NCBI GenBank assembly: GCA_013823505.1
Contig: PNMH01000005.1
Span: 26,070-90,069 of the forward strand
Origin: Polaromonas sp.
GTDB lineage: Bacteria; Pseudomonadota; Gammaproteobacteria; Burkholderiales; Burkholderiaceae
DNA: 64,000 nucleotides
Reading direction: 5' to 3'
Shown: positions 38,401 through 43,907 of the stretch, piece after piece
Numbering within the stretch: position 1 is the first letter of the stretch
Layout of the letters: each line of letters opens with the position of its first letter
Translations under genes and position numbers: made by a program
The notes under the pieces: model-generated
Databases searched by the model: none
Seen by the model: only the letters and a program-made list of their open reading frames with translations
What the model was told of the DNA's origin: nothing

Positions 38401-39833
38401 TCGTCCACGACGGCGTTGAACAACGCGGCGGTGAGCCAGGCGGTGGTCACCTTCCCGGTCCGGATGGTGTTCCCCAGGCCGCGCGCTGTGGGCAGCTCTT
38501 CGTCGTGCAGGACACACCGGCCCCCGTTGAGCAGGGGTCCCCAGATCTCCAGCGTGGAGGCGTCGAAACCCAGCGGGGCCGCGTGAATCACCGTCTGGGT
38601 CGCCGTGAGATCGATGTAGTTCGAGTCCTTGACCAGCCGGATGATGGCGTCGTGGGTGATCTCGATGCCCTTGGGTGTGCCGGTGGACCCCGACGTGTAC
38701 ATGATGTAAGCAAGACTTTGGCCGCCGACCGATGTTGCGCCAGGCCGGGTGCCTTCCGCAGCGACCGGTGTTGCGGTGTCCACGAACAGGGTGGGAACGC
38801 CCTTGGGCAAGAAGCCGATGAGCTGTTCCTGGGTGAGGATGAGGCCGACCTGGGCGTCCTTCACCATGAACTCGAGCCGCTCGGCGGGATAGGCCGAGTC
38901 CAGCGGCAGATAAGCGGCCCCCGCCTTCAGGATGCCGAGCAGCGCGACGATGGAATCAAACGTTCTTTCAAGCGCCACACCGACGATTGCGCCAGGAGCC
39001 ACGCCGCTCGACTGCAGAGCCGTTGCCAAGTGGTCTGATCTGCGTTGAAGCTCGCCGTAGCCCATCGTCTGACCCCGATGGCAGAGAGCGATTTCTTCTG
39101 GCGAACGCGCGACCTGTTCGTCAAACAGGCCGTGGACCGTGAGTGTCGGGTCGTGGATGGACCGTGGAGGCGAGCTCATGGTGATGAGCTCGATCTTCTC
39201 TGGAGCCCCGAGAGATTCAACCTCCCCCAAACGCCCGTCTTCCGAACGAAGCATCGATCTCGCTGTGCTGACGATCGCTGAAGCGATCGTGTTGGCCTGT
39301 GCTTCGTCGAGCAGTGCCGTGGAAAAGTCGACAACCAAGCTCGGTAGGGTATCCGCAGTGATGCACAAAACCAGCAGAGGAGCCAGCCCCGTGCCAGCGG
39401 GCTTTTGGGCGCCATCGCAGACCCAGAAGACTTCATCCATCCCGACGGAGTCTTTGTCCGGCCCATGGTCCACCCACTGCGCATCAAGGCGCCCGGCGTC
39501 CACGGCCTCGATCCAGGTTGACACCGGCATGTTGCCTTGGGGCTCGTACCGGGACACACGCAAGGAGAGGGCACCTGCAGGTGCGCCAGCGCATTCGGTC
39601 AGTTGGGCAGCGTCTCCACCCAGCCACCGGGACCGCACCAGCAACCAGGCAGCAGCAAAGAGGGTGTCTGGCATCAGCGCCCGCCGCGCGCAGAGCCCTA
39701 TGGCTTCAGTTTCCAGGTCCTCGGGGATGGACACAAGAACGCACTGCCGTTCAATCCTTGCCAGATCCACTTGGGGTACGAAAAGATCGGAGAGCGATCC
39801 CGTGTGTGCGGGCGACAGGGTGCGTTGGTTCAT
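32445..39833 (-). CDS. Hybrid NRPS-PKS with aminotransferase: (half C)-A-T-KS-AT-T-AMT
   Basis: The 2462-residue protein has, in order: about 220 residues resembling only the C-terminal lobe of a condensation domain (no HHxxxDG); adenylation (about 230-730; YIMYTSGSTGTPKG); carrier (GGHSLL, Ser near 769); ketosynthase (about 830-1255; TACSTS Cys near 1006, EAHGT, KSNVGH); acyltransferase (GHSVGE Ser near 1447; HAFH, as in malonyl-specific enzymes); carrier (GLDSL near 1794); a Gln/Pro/Ala-rich linker; and a PLP aminotransferase of the glutamate-semialdehyde class (Lys near 2246 in YGKVIGGG). The combination is known from mycosubtilin/iturin-type synthases, which turn a beta-keto thioester into a beta-amine. 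The code read by eye, D-A-L-W-L-G-G-T-F, is close to a Val code. Confidence 0.93.
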   Translation of the reverse strand: MNQRTLSPAHTGSLSDLFVPQVDLARIERQCVLVSIPEDLETEAIGLCARRALMPDTLFAAAWLLVRSRWLGGDAAQLTECAGAPAGALSLRVSRYEPQGNMPVSTWIEAVDAGRLDAQWVDHGPDKDSVGMDEVFWVCDGAQKPAGTGLAPLLVLCITADTLPSLVVDFSTALLDEAQANTIASAIVSTARSMLRSEDGRLGEVESLGAPEKIELITMSSPPRSIHDPTLTVHGLFDEQVARSPEEIALCHRGQTMGYGELQRRSDHLATALQSSGVAPGAIVGVALERTFDSIVALLGILKAGAAYLPLDSAYPAERLEFMVKDAQVGLILTQEQLIGFLPKGVPTLFVDTATPVAAEGTRPGATSVGGQSLAYIMYTSGSTGTPKGIEITHDAIIRLVKDSNYIDLTATQTVIHAAPLGFDASTLEIWGPLLNGGRCVLHDEELPTARGLGNTIRTGKVTTAWLTAALFNAVVDEDPLQLSGLHQLLIGGEALSVSHVRRALAALPQTQLINGYGPTECTTFTATFRIPRDLPPDTRSIPIGRPITDTSAYVLSPSMELLPLGLVGELFVGGRGLARGYLGRADLTAERFVPNPFGGPGERLYRTGDLVRYRGDGNLEFIGRADGQVKIRGFRIEVGEVEAALSSLPSVKACKVLATKDSAGNGRLVAYLTARDQEVPSAEIRAHLGKHLPDFMVPTVYVWLASFPITTNGKLDTRALPPPSSERPDLAEPYQQPTDEQERRVCEVFAEVLGMDRVGRNDNFFELGGHSLLVLKALTRLEALCGIRLTTNTFFRQPTATALAREMRGEASATTVDELRLPAHSSSMSRPYQEPIAIIAMAGRFPGACDVERFWSNLCEGKDSITFFQNEELDPALPPEVTSDPCYVKARGVIDGVDLFDAAFFGISPREAELMDPQQRIFMELCWECLERGGHAPDSAQTTVGVFAGMYNATYFQRHVQTRPDLIEKLGEFQVMLANEKDYIATRVANRLNLTGPAVSVHTACSTSLVAITQAFNSLRAGQCDMALAGGASITCPPRSGYLYQEGAMLSPDGRTRSFDAHAQGTVFSDGASVVLLKRLSDAIADGDTVHAVIRGVAVNNDGRDKASFTAPSIDGQAAVVAGALEAAGVDPRSISYVEAHGTATPLGDPVEVEALTRAFRRKTQDVGFCRIGSLKSNVGHMVIAAGAGGVIKTALSLANERLPASIHHSSPNPKIDFAKSPFIVNDQLTPWPRSQQPRRAGVSGFGVGGTNAHVVMEEAPEFEASPAAEGPQVLMLSARSATALDTMALQLADHLEQYPESNLADVAHTLQLGRSRFTHRLCVVADSTQRASLALRSADDAQRTRSTLGAAVPTTVWLFPGQGSQYPGMGSGLYASDPAFRAAFDACADALQGVLPFDLKARIFEGAADALLATSTTQPAIFCLEYALAKAWQARGAKPAALIGHSVGEFVAAVIAGVMDMGDAARLVARRGALMQALPAGSMLSVRLPVDEVLSRLPSALSLASENGPTACVVAGETPAVEAWAAELERDGIVVRMLQTSHAFHSWMMDPAVEPFEQEMRKIELSAPAIPIASTLTGTWLTDEQAQDPHYWARHLREPVRFSPALRTVQQTHTAAFVEMGPRGTLSTLARQHTTPGQGATVAMASLADAPELEATHMALAQGRLWTLGIELPASVASPSTGRRRIRLPTYPFERKRFWIEAAPLAKTTAPIASTGVDPTTPSGGSSSATPSSNIHPERVNMATSSHDLPSSTGPASRRASLVNRLQTLFEEVAGTDLVGVDASISFVELGLDSLTLTQAALQIKKRFGVPVTFRQLMETYRGIETLAQFLDETLPPDPVEAKPATLSTQPAVLPGLLVQQPISTASAVAFQSTGGDLLQQVIAQQMQLMAQQLALLSGQTVAPLQQQTAAQPTSHASPAPASQPVSQPATQTAPPAADADDAGTRRYDVKKAFGAIARIHTQSSDMTERQRARLDAFMRRYVERTRKSKQYTEQHRGHLADPRVVNGFRPMTKEITYQILIERSKGSRLWDIDGNEYVDVLNGFGMNLFGWQPPFVQEAVRKQVEDGYEIGPQHPLAGEVADLICELTGFDRAGLCNTGSEAVMAAVRIARTVTGRNTVALFTGSYHGTMDEVLVRAGRGGKGIPAAPGIMSGVFGDVRVLEYGTPEALAFIREHADDLAAVLLEPVQSRRPEFQPREFLKELRGVTEASGTCLIFDEVITGFRSHLGGAQALFGVRADLACYGKVIGGGMPIGVIAGKREYMDALDGGAWQFGDDSIPTVGVTYFAGTFVRHPLALAAAKAALTHLKQEGTQLQTRLNTSTAAMADELTAFCREVGAPLQVRYFASLWRVAWLEDHPLQDLLFPMMRSRGVHILDNFPCFMTTAHTPEDIASIKSAFKESIAELQAAEFLPQRVSQPVLADASKPPVANAKLGRDKEGRPAWFVPDPSAPGKFMKVDA

Positions 39834-39873
39834 GCGAGATCCCTTGCTCTTTCAAACCTGCGGGCAGGCAGGA

Positions 39874-40008
39874 CTACCTTTGACCCACCAAAAGAGGATG
39901 CCCGTCGGATGCAGACGGCTCCCAACAACGATGTGTGAGCGTCACGTTGAAGGGGATTGCAGCCTGCTCAGCCGTTGCACGAGAGACGATAGTGCGGGTG
40001 GAAAGCAT
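39874..40008 (-). CDS. Possible 44-residue leader ORF upstream of the NRPS-PKS gene
   Basis: This short frame has an ATG at 40008 with GGAG eight bases upstream and a stop at 39874-39876, 40 bp before the megasynthase ATG. It lies between a predicted sigma54 promoter and the synthase, so it would be in the mRNA leader. The peptide has no hydrophobic segment and I recognise no family. It could be a real small protein, a translational leader or chance; the good ribosome-binding site is the main support. Confidence 0.3.
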   Translation of the reverse strand: MLSTRTIVSRATAEQAAIPFNVTLTHRCWEPSASDGHPLLVGQR

Positions 40009-40069
40009 GGCCGTCACTCCAATAGAAGCATTGGTCTTATTTATACTTTGATACTGAAAAAAAATGTAA

Positions 40070-40084
40070 GCAAGCCATCTGCCA
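40070..40084 (-). promoter_or_regulatory. Predicted sigma54 promoter of the NRPS-PKS operon
   Basis: Read on the minus strand: TGGCAGATGGCTTGC, followed by TT. GG and GC are exactly 10 bases apart, the -12 element is a perfect TTGC and the -24 element differs from TGGCAC by one base. Transcription would start near 40058, giving a leader of about 225 nt before the synthase ATG. No TGTCA-N7-CGACA box was found upstream of it, unlike the PEP-CTERM promoters. Confidence 0.6.
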
Positions 40085-40573
40085 GACCGAAAAAAAAGAG
40101 GCATGTGGTGCAGAAATCACGTTGATGTATAAGGCTTTTAATGCCCACAAGTGGAGCTGACCTGACGCAACGGCAAACTCAAACTTTGTGCTATATAAAT
40201 TGCAAATGGCGGGAGCTCGACCAACGTTCTCTGTGGTGCCTCATCGGCAGGCGGTCAAACTCATTTGGGTGGCGAGTACGGCCTTGACCGCTCGTGCCAC
40301 ATCCAACGAAAGTTGGAGTTGCGGCGCGCGGCGGCAATGGCTTGCAGGGATCGAGCTTCAGGGCTCATCGGCAGCGACTCAACATGCATCAAGGCCTTCG
40401 CAGGCTTGCCCAAGGCCGCGTGGCCCGGGTGGATTGATGACGCAGAGACAGCTCTAAACGGGTTTGAGAGCCAAAGCCGCGAGAAGGCTACGGAGGATTG
40501 GTCACTCCGAGAGTGTCTGAGCGACACGGCGACCAGCGTGCGGGACAGCATGTGGCTTGCATGGCCACAGACG

Positions 40574-40603
40574 AAAAAAAGGGTGGCAGAGCCACCCTTT
40601 TTT
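40574..40603. terminator. Bidirectional Rho-independent terminator
   Basis: A perfect 7-bp stem GGGTGGC / GCCACCC with a 3-base loop is flanked by a run of seven A on the left and six T on the right, so it can end transcription on both strands. It lies 25 bp after the stop of the PEP-CTERM gene at 40628-41350. Confidence 0.9.
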
Positions 40604-40627
40604 GATGCTGACAGTTCCGAAGAACGA

Positions 40628-41350
40628 TCAGGCTTGTTTTTGCTTGCGGCGGGCAGCAGCGGCCAGACCGGCGAGGCCCAGACCCAGAAGGGCCAGCGAA
40701 CCTGGCTCAGGCACGGAAACCGATTCCACGTAGACGACCATGTCGTTGTAGTCTTTGTCCGAGCTGCCCAAAGGCAAATCTTCCCAAGCCAGGATGTAGC
40801 TGGAAGAACCCCAGACACCAGCTGGACGTGTTGGCAGTTTGATCGTGTCGCCATCACCGCGGAAGGCAACCATGTGGTCGTCGCCAGCGTTGTTGGTGGG
40901 CACCGAGTAGAACGTGTTGCCGTTAGCCGCGCTCAGGTAGTAGCCAAAGCTGCTGCTGCTGAACGTTTTGCTCATGCCGTTTGCCGTGAACTTGTTGGCG
41001 TCGTTGACGCTCAGGAACACTTGATCGCCATCCGTGGCTGGACCAGAGAACAACTGCAGAAAGTTTGCGGTGTTGCTCAGATCGTAGATGCCGAAGGTGT
41101 TGATACCAGCGTTGCCTGCAACTTCGATGATCATCGTGGCGATGGAGCCGCCTGACGCTTCGATCTTGAACACGCCACCTTCATCAGCTTGGTTGGTGTT
41201 GACGTTCGGGGCCAGAGCCGTCGAAGAGCCACCGGCGATGTACAGGTCATTGATGATGGTCTGCAGGCTGGAGCCGCTGACCGGGGTAGCAAAAGCGGAT
41301 GCAGAAACCGCGAGGGCGGCGGCTGCGACGAAAGATTTGACGAAGCGCAT
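40628..41350 (-). CDS. PEP-CTERM sorting-domain protein, DUF4114-like
   Basis: The 240-residue protein has a signal peptide (MRFVKSFVAAAALAVSASAFA) and a C-terminal PEP-CTERM signal: SVPEPGS at about 212-218, a hydrophobic helix, and a basic ARRKQ end. Exosortase A is expected to cleave there and release or anchor the protein at the surface. The middle part ends with ILAWEDLPLG and SDKDYNDM, the WED/D-x-D-(Y/F)-N-D pattern of DUF4114 domains. The ATG at 41350 is chosen because AAGGAGT lies at ideal spacing. A strong sigma54 site and a palindromic box lie upstream, consistent with PrsK/PrsR control. The body is Ser/Thr/Asn-rich, as usual for glycosylated PEP-CTERM proteins. Confidence 0.92.
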   Translation of the reverse strand: MRFVKSFVAAAALAVSASAFATPVSGSSLQTIINDLYIAGGSSTALAPNVNTNQADEGGVFKIEASGGSIATMIIEVAGNAGINTFGIYDLSNTANFLQLFSGPATDGDQVFLSVNDANKFTANGMSKTFSSSSFGYYLSAANGNTFYSVPTNNAGDDHMVAFRGDGDTIKLPTRPAGVWGSSSYILAWEDLPLGSSDKDYNDMVVYVESVSVPEPGSLALLGLGLAGLAAAARRKQKQA

Positions 41351-41402
41351 GGAAATACTCCTTGAAAACTCCACCGCGGTTTACGGCTTGTAACTCAAGT
41401 AA

Positions 41403-41417
41403 GCGATAACCGTGCCA
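41403..41417 (-). promoter_or_regulatory. Predicted sigma54 promoter of the DUF4114-like PEP-CTERM gene
   Basis: On the minus strand: TGGCACGGTTATCGC, followed by TT. The -24 element TGGCACG is a perfect match, GG and GC are 10 bases apart, and the -12 element has one mismatch (TCGC for TTGC). The start site would be near 41391, leaving a leader of about 40 nt with a strong ribosome-binding site. Confidence 0.72.
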
Positions 41418-41458
41418 GGCAGCAAAATCAATGACTTAGGAACATTTCTGAACGTTTC

Positions 41459-41475
41459 TGTCAGTTTCCCCGACA
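41459..41475. promoter_or_regulatory. 17-bp palindromic box, candidate PrsR activator site
   Basis: TGTCAGTTTCCCCGACA has TGTC/GACA arms separated by 9 bases. It is centred about 52 bp upstream of the -24 element. The same arms, spacing and inner bases (TGTCA-N7-CGACA) occur in front of the second PEP-CTERM gene at 43011-43027. The position is typical for an enhancer site of a sigma54 activator. Confidence 0.5.
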
Positions 41476-41512
41476 GTCATCCAAGGTCGGCACCCCGCAG
41501 CTTCTGCACCAG

Positions 41513-41863
41513 TCATTTCACCTTTTTGAGGGTCATGAGATTGCCAGCGTCATTGATCCAGACAGCCACTGCCGACCCCGTGGCACTCTTGGGCAGTTCG
41601 GCGTCTGTTTTCGGGGCCGTTGCAGGGATCTTGCCGAGGTCTTCCCAGATCCATACGTTGCACAGCTTGCCCGGCGTGCAGGCGGCTTTGGCAGCTTCAA
41701 CCCAGACCTTGTCCCCAAGGTTGGCCTTGCAGTGCATGAGCACCACACCTTCGCTGCGCGATTTGACAACGCAGTCCGTGTTGGAAGTCGCTGCACCGGC
41801 TGTACCAGGCGCCACGACGAAGGCTGAGGCGGCCAGTGCAAGTGATTTGAGTGAACCGTTCAT
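41513..41863 (-). CDS. Small secreted protein, function unknown
   Basis: The 116-residue product starts at the ATG at 41863 (GAAAGG upstream) with a signal peptide ending near GTAGAATS. The mature part has four cysteines (NTDCVV, LMHCKA, KAACTPG, KLCNVW), so one or two disulfides are likely, and a C-terminal VAVWINDAGNLMTL strand. There is no PEP-CTERM tail. It lies between two PEP-CTERM genes on the same strand, 160 bp after the VWA protein gene and 95 bp before the next promoter box, and might be transcribed by read-through. Family not recognised. Confidence 0.65.
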   Translation of the reverse strand: MNGSLKSLALAASAFVVAPGTAGAATSNTDCVVKSRSEGVVLMHCKANLGDKVWVEAAKAACTPGKLCNVWIWEDLGKIPATAPKTDAELPKSATGSAVAVWINDAGNLMTLKKVK

Positions 41864-41956
41864 GTTGGCCTTTCGGTGGGAGATTGGGAAACCCGCTGCA
41901 CGTTTTCCATGGCGCGCTGCTGCTTGAATTGTCAGCTGACCGGCACTCGAAGTGAA

Positions 41957-41988
41957 GCGAGGGGTGCCACAGATGTGGGACCCCTCGC
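41957..41988 (-). terminator. Strong hairpin, probable (incomplete) terminator
   Basis: GCGAGGGGT pairs with ACCCCTCGC over 9 bp, and an inner CCAC/GTGG stem around AGAT extends it to a 13-pair hairpin with one mismatch. It lies 35 bp after the stop of the VWA PEP-CTERM gene. On the minus strand it is followed by TTCACTTCG rather than a clean T run, so termination may be partial and allow read-through into the secreted-protein gene. Confidence 0.5.
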
Positions 41989-42023
41989 CGAACCGCCCTT
42001 CGGGGCGATCAAAATCGTTGCAA

Positions 42024-42833
42024 TCAGGCGGATTTGTTGCGGCGTGCAATGCCCAAGCCCACCAGGCCCAGCGACAGCAGCATCAGGATGCCTGGCTCCG
42101 GCGTCGGGTTCACGATGGCTTGCACTTTGGCATTAATGGCCACTGGAAAATCGCTGAAGTTGTTCACCCTCAAGACCCATGGATTCGATGTCATCGGGTT
42201 GGGTGGAATGCTCCCGTCCGCAAGAACAGTCCCGCAGTTATTGCACGGGCCATTGATTGGAGAGAACACGATATCACGGGTGCCATCTAGGCCAGTAGCG
42301 CTGCTGCCGATGAACTCGGCTGTCAATGCGTCGATGCCTGCTGTTTCAGCAGCTTGGGCTGCAGCAAGAGCGGCAGCTTGACCGTTTGGAATGCCAACAT
42401 TGGCTTCACCGTCGGTGGACATGTTGATGATGGAGCTCAGAGTGCGGCTGAAGTTGCTGGAACCCACCATGGCGTTGGAAATGGCAGTAATACCTGCGCC
42501 AGTCGCGGTGCTGCCGTTGGAATAGGCCATGGTCTGTACCGCTGCAACGATGCCTGGCAAGGTGGCGGCAGTTACGATCGTTGGCGCAACGATCTGGCTT
42601 GTCCCAGTTGAGAAGGTGTACACAGTCACCTCAATCGAGCCGTCCGTGGGGAGCGCTGCAAGTGCAGTTGCATATCCAGTTCTGATGGTGGCAAAGTTGC
42701 CCGACCCAATGCTTCCTGAGGCATCAATCAGGAAGCCAAGCTGTGTCGTGAGCGGTGCCGCGAAGGCTGAAGGGCCAGCAAGCGCGGCAAGCCCCAGGGC
42801 CAGTGGTGCCAACATTCTGCGTATGAGTTTCAT
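42024..42833 (-). CDS. VWA-domain PEP-CTERM protein
   Basis: The 269-residue protein has a signal peptide (MKLIRRMLAPLALGLAALAG, cut near AFAAP), a von Willebrand A domain with the MIDAS motif DASGS at 37-41, and a C-terminal PEP-CTERM signal with TPEPG at about 244-248, a hydrophobic helix and ARRNKSA. VWA domains bind protein ligands through a divalent metal; here the protein should be exported, sorted by exosortase A and placed at the surface or in the EPS matrix. The ATG at 42833 follows GAGGAG at good spacing. A sigma54 site and a palindromic box precede it. Confidence 0.93.
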   Translation of the reverse strand: MKLIRRMLAPLALGLAALAGPSAFAAPLTTQLGFLIDASGSIGSGNFATIRTGYATALAALPTDGSIEVTVYTFSTGTSQIVAPTIVTAATLPGIVAAVQTMAYSNGSTATGAGITAISNAMVGSSNFSRTLSSIINMSTDGEANVGIPNGQAAALAAAQAAETAGIDALTAEFIGSSATGLDGTRDIVFSPINGPCNNCGTVLADGSIPPNPMTSNPWVLRVNNFSDFPVAINAKVQAIVNPTPEPGILMLLSLGLVGLGIARRNKSA

Positions 42834-42919
42834 GAAGATCTCCTCGAAGATTGGAAGTGGCACGCGGTTTGGGCGCACCGGTTGTGGATTGCCATGAGCG
42901 GCTTCCCCGTGCGGTGATG

Positions 42920-42935
42920 AGCACTTTCTGTGCCC
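42920..42935 (-). promoter_or_regulatory. Predicted sigma54 promoter of the VWA PEP-CTERM gene
   Basis: On the minus strand: GGGCACAGAAAGTGCT. GG and GC are 10 bases apart; the -24 part is GGCAC (first T replaced by G) and the -12 part is GTGC, one base off TTGC. A start near 42909 would give a leader of about 76 nt. Confidence 0.5.
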
Positions 42936-43010
42936 ACGTCCCGAGTTCTTGAGAATGACCTTCAAATTCAACGGCTTATATGAATCAACAAGTTACAGGC
43001 CAGTGGGCAC

Positions 43011-43027
43011 TGTCAAGCCGTTCGACA
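43011..43027. promoter_or_regulatory. 17-bp palindromic box, candidate PrsR activator site
   Basis: TGTCAAGCCGTTCGACA matches the box at 41459-41475 in both arms and in the flanking A and C (TGTCA-N7-CGACA). It lies about 86 bp upstream of the -24 element and between the VWA gene and the stop of hydrolase 1 (43065). Confidence 0.5.
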
Positions 43028-43064
43028 CGGTGGGGGGTACCGTAAGTGGAATTGCTGATGGGTA

Positions 43065-43907
43065 TCAAACTTTCGATAGCCATGTCAGCGTCTCCTGCTC
43101 GACTGCCTGTCGGGAGGACGGCGTCGAGCAGGTGTGGTCAGCTTGTTCAATGCTGACGTTGGAAAGCCCGCTCTTGGTCGCCCAGTCCTGCCAACGGGCA
43201 CCAGCGTTGGCGTGCTCGACGAACTCCTGAGCTGTCAGATCCCGTTCACTCCGGAGCAGCAAGATCGGCTTGCCGAACGCCAACCAGCCTCGTGCCATGC
43301 GGTCCTGAAAGCCCGTCGGCGCTGAACCTCGATCCCGTGCGCTCTGGATGTTTTGTCCAAGCTTCCGCAGTGCACCCCAACCCACGCCGCCGCGCAGCAG
43401 CTTGCGCCAGAAGTCGGGCTCCCCCAGCCGTTGCCAGTAATAGTGCTTGACGCGCGCGCGCGCAAGGCTCACTTCGCTCCTCACCCAGGGATTGAGCAGT
43501 GCCAGCCCCACGATGCGCGGATCTCGGGTGGCGTCCACGTAGAGCAGGCTGGCGGAAGCGCCGTCGCACAGGCCCCAGAGCACCACCCGTTGCACCGCCG
43601 GACAGTGCCGCTGAAAGCCGTCGATCGCTGCGGCGATGTGGGGAGCGGTGTTTTCGAACGAGGGCAGGTCGCCGGGGCTGTCGCCCATGCCGGGCAAGTC
43701 AAAACGCAAGGCCGGAAAGCCGGCCTCGGCCAGAAAGCGCGCGAGTTGAACAAACTGGCGGTGGCTGCCCGCGCGGTACTGGGCGCCGCCAACCACGATG
43801 ACCACACCGGTGCCTTGCACGGGCTTTTCTGCGGGCGGCAGGGTCACGATGCCCAGCATGTCGAACCCTGCGCCGTGCAGCCACGTGGCGCGATCGATGG
43901 TGGTCAT
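43065..43907 (-). CDS. Exosortase A system-associated hydrolase 1 (GxCxG)
   Basis: The 280-residue alpha/beta hydrolase matches the exosortase A-associated hydrolase 1 family (TIGR03100): VVIVVGGAQYRAGSHRQF (oxyanion region), RFDLPGMGDSPGD, WGLCDGAS with Cys114 in place of the catalytic Ser, and a late His in QADHTC. It occurs only with exosortase gene sets and its substrate is unknown; a thiol nucleophile suggests acyl transfer or thioester cleavage, perhaps from the carrier protein encoded two genes upstream (inference). It starts in an ATGA overlap with hydrolase 2. Confidence 0.88.
   Translation of the reverse strand: MTTIDRATWLHGAGFDMLGIVTLPPAEKPVQGTGVVIVVGGAQYRAGSHRQFVQLARFLAEAGFPALRFDLPGMGDSPGDLPSFENTAPHIAAAIDGFQRHCPAVQRVVLWGLCDGASASLLYVDATRDPRIVGLALLNPWVRSEVSLARARVKHYYWQRLGEPDFWRKLLRGGVGWGALRKLGQNIQSARDRGSAPTGFQDRMARGWLAFGKPILLLRSERDLTAQEFVEHANAGARWQDWATKSGLSNVSIEQADHTCSTPSSRQAVEQETLTWLSKV

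Larger units (their letters stand above)
39834..40573. other. Gene-poor 740-bp interval between the NRPS-PKS operon and the PEP-CTERM genes
   Basis: It holds the predicted sigma54 promoter and the possible leader ORF in its left third; that part is AT-rich with A/T runs at 40057-40064 and 40090-40097. From about 40200 to 40573 the composition returns to high GC, but frames there have no recognisable product. It could be the remnant of a gene, but I see nothing firm. It ends at the bidirectional terminator of the first PEP-CTERM gene. Confidence 0.5.

Noticed and set aside
40440..40540. GTGTC-N5-GACAC palindrome as another PrsR box
   Set aside because: The arms are similar, but the spacer is 5 instead of 9 bases and it is not upstream of a promoter on the proper side.
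40261..40573. Possible pseudogene fragment on the minus strand between the terminator and the NRPS promoter
   Set aside because: The translated stretch matches no family I can name and has no start signal of its own.
40265..41155. 296-codon plus-strand frame
   Set aside because: It overlaps the PEP-CTERM gene antisense and runs through its terminator; composition is not coding-like.
41941..41980. Possible sigma54 site before the small secreted-protein gene (GTGCCA nearby)
   Set aside because: The required GC lies 8 rather than 10 bases from the CC, so the spacing is wrong; the GTGCCA belongs to the hairpin.
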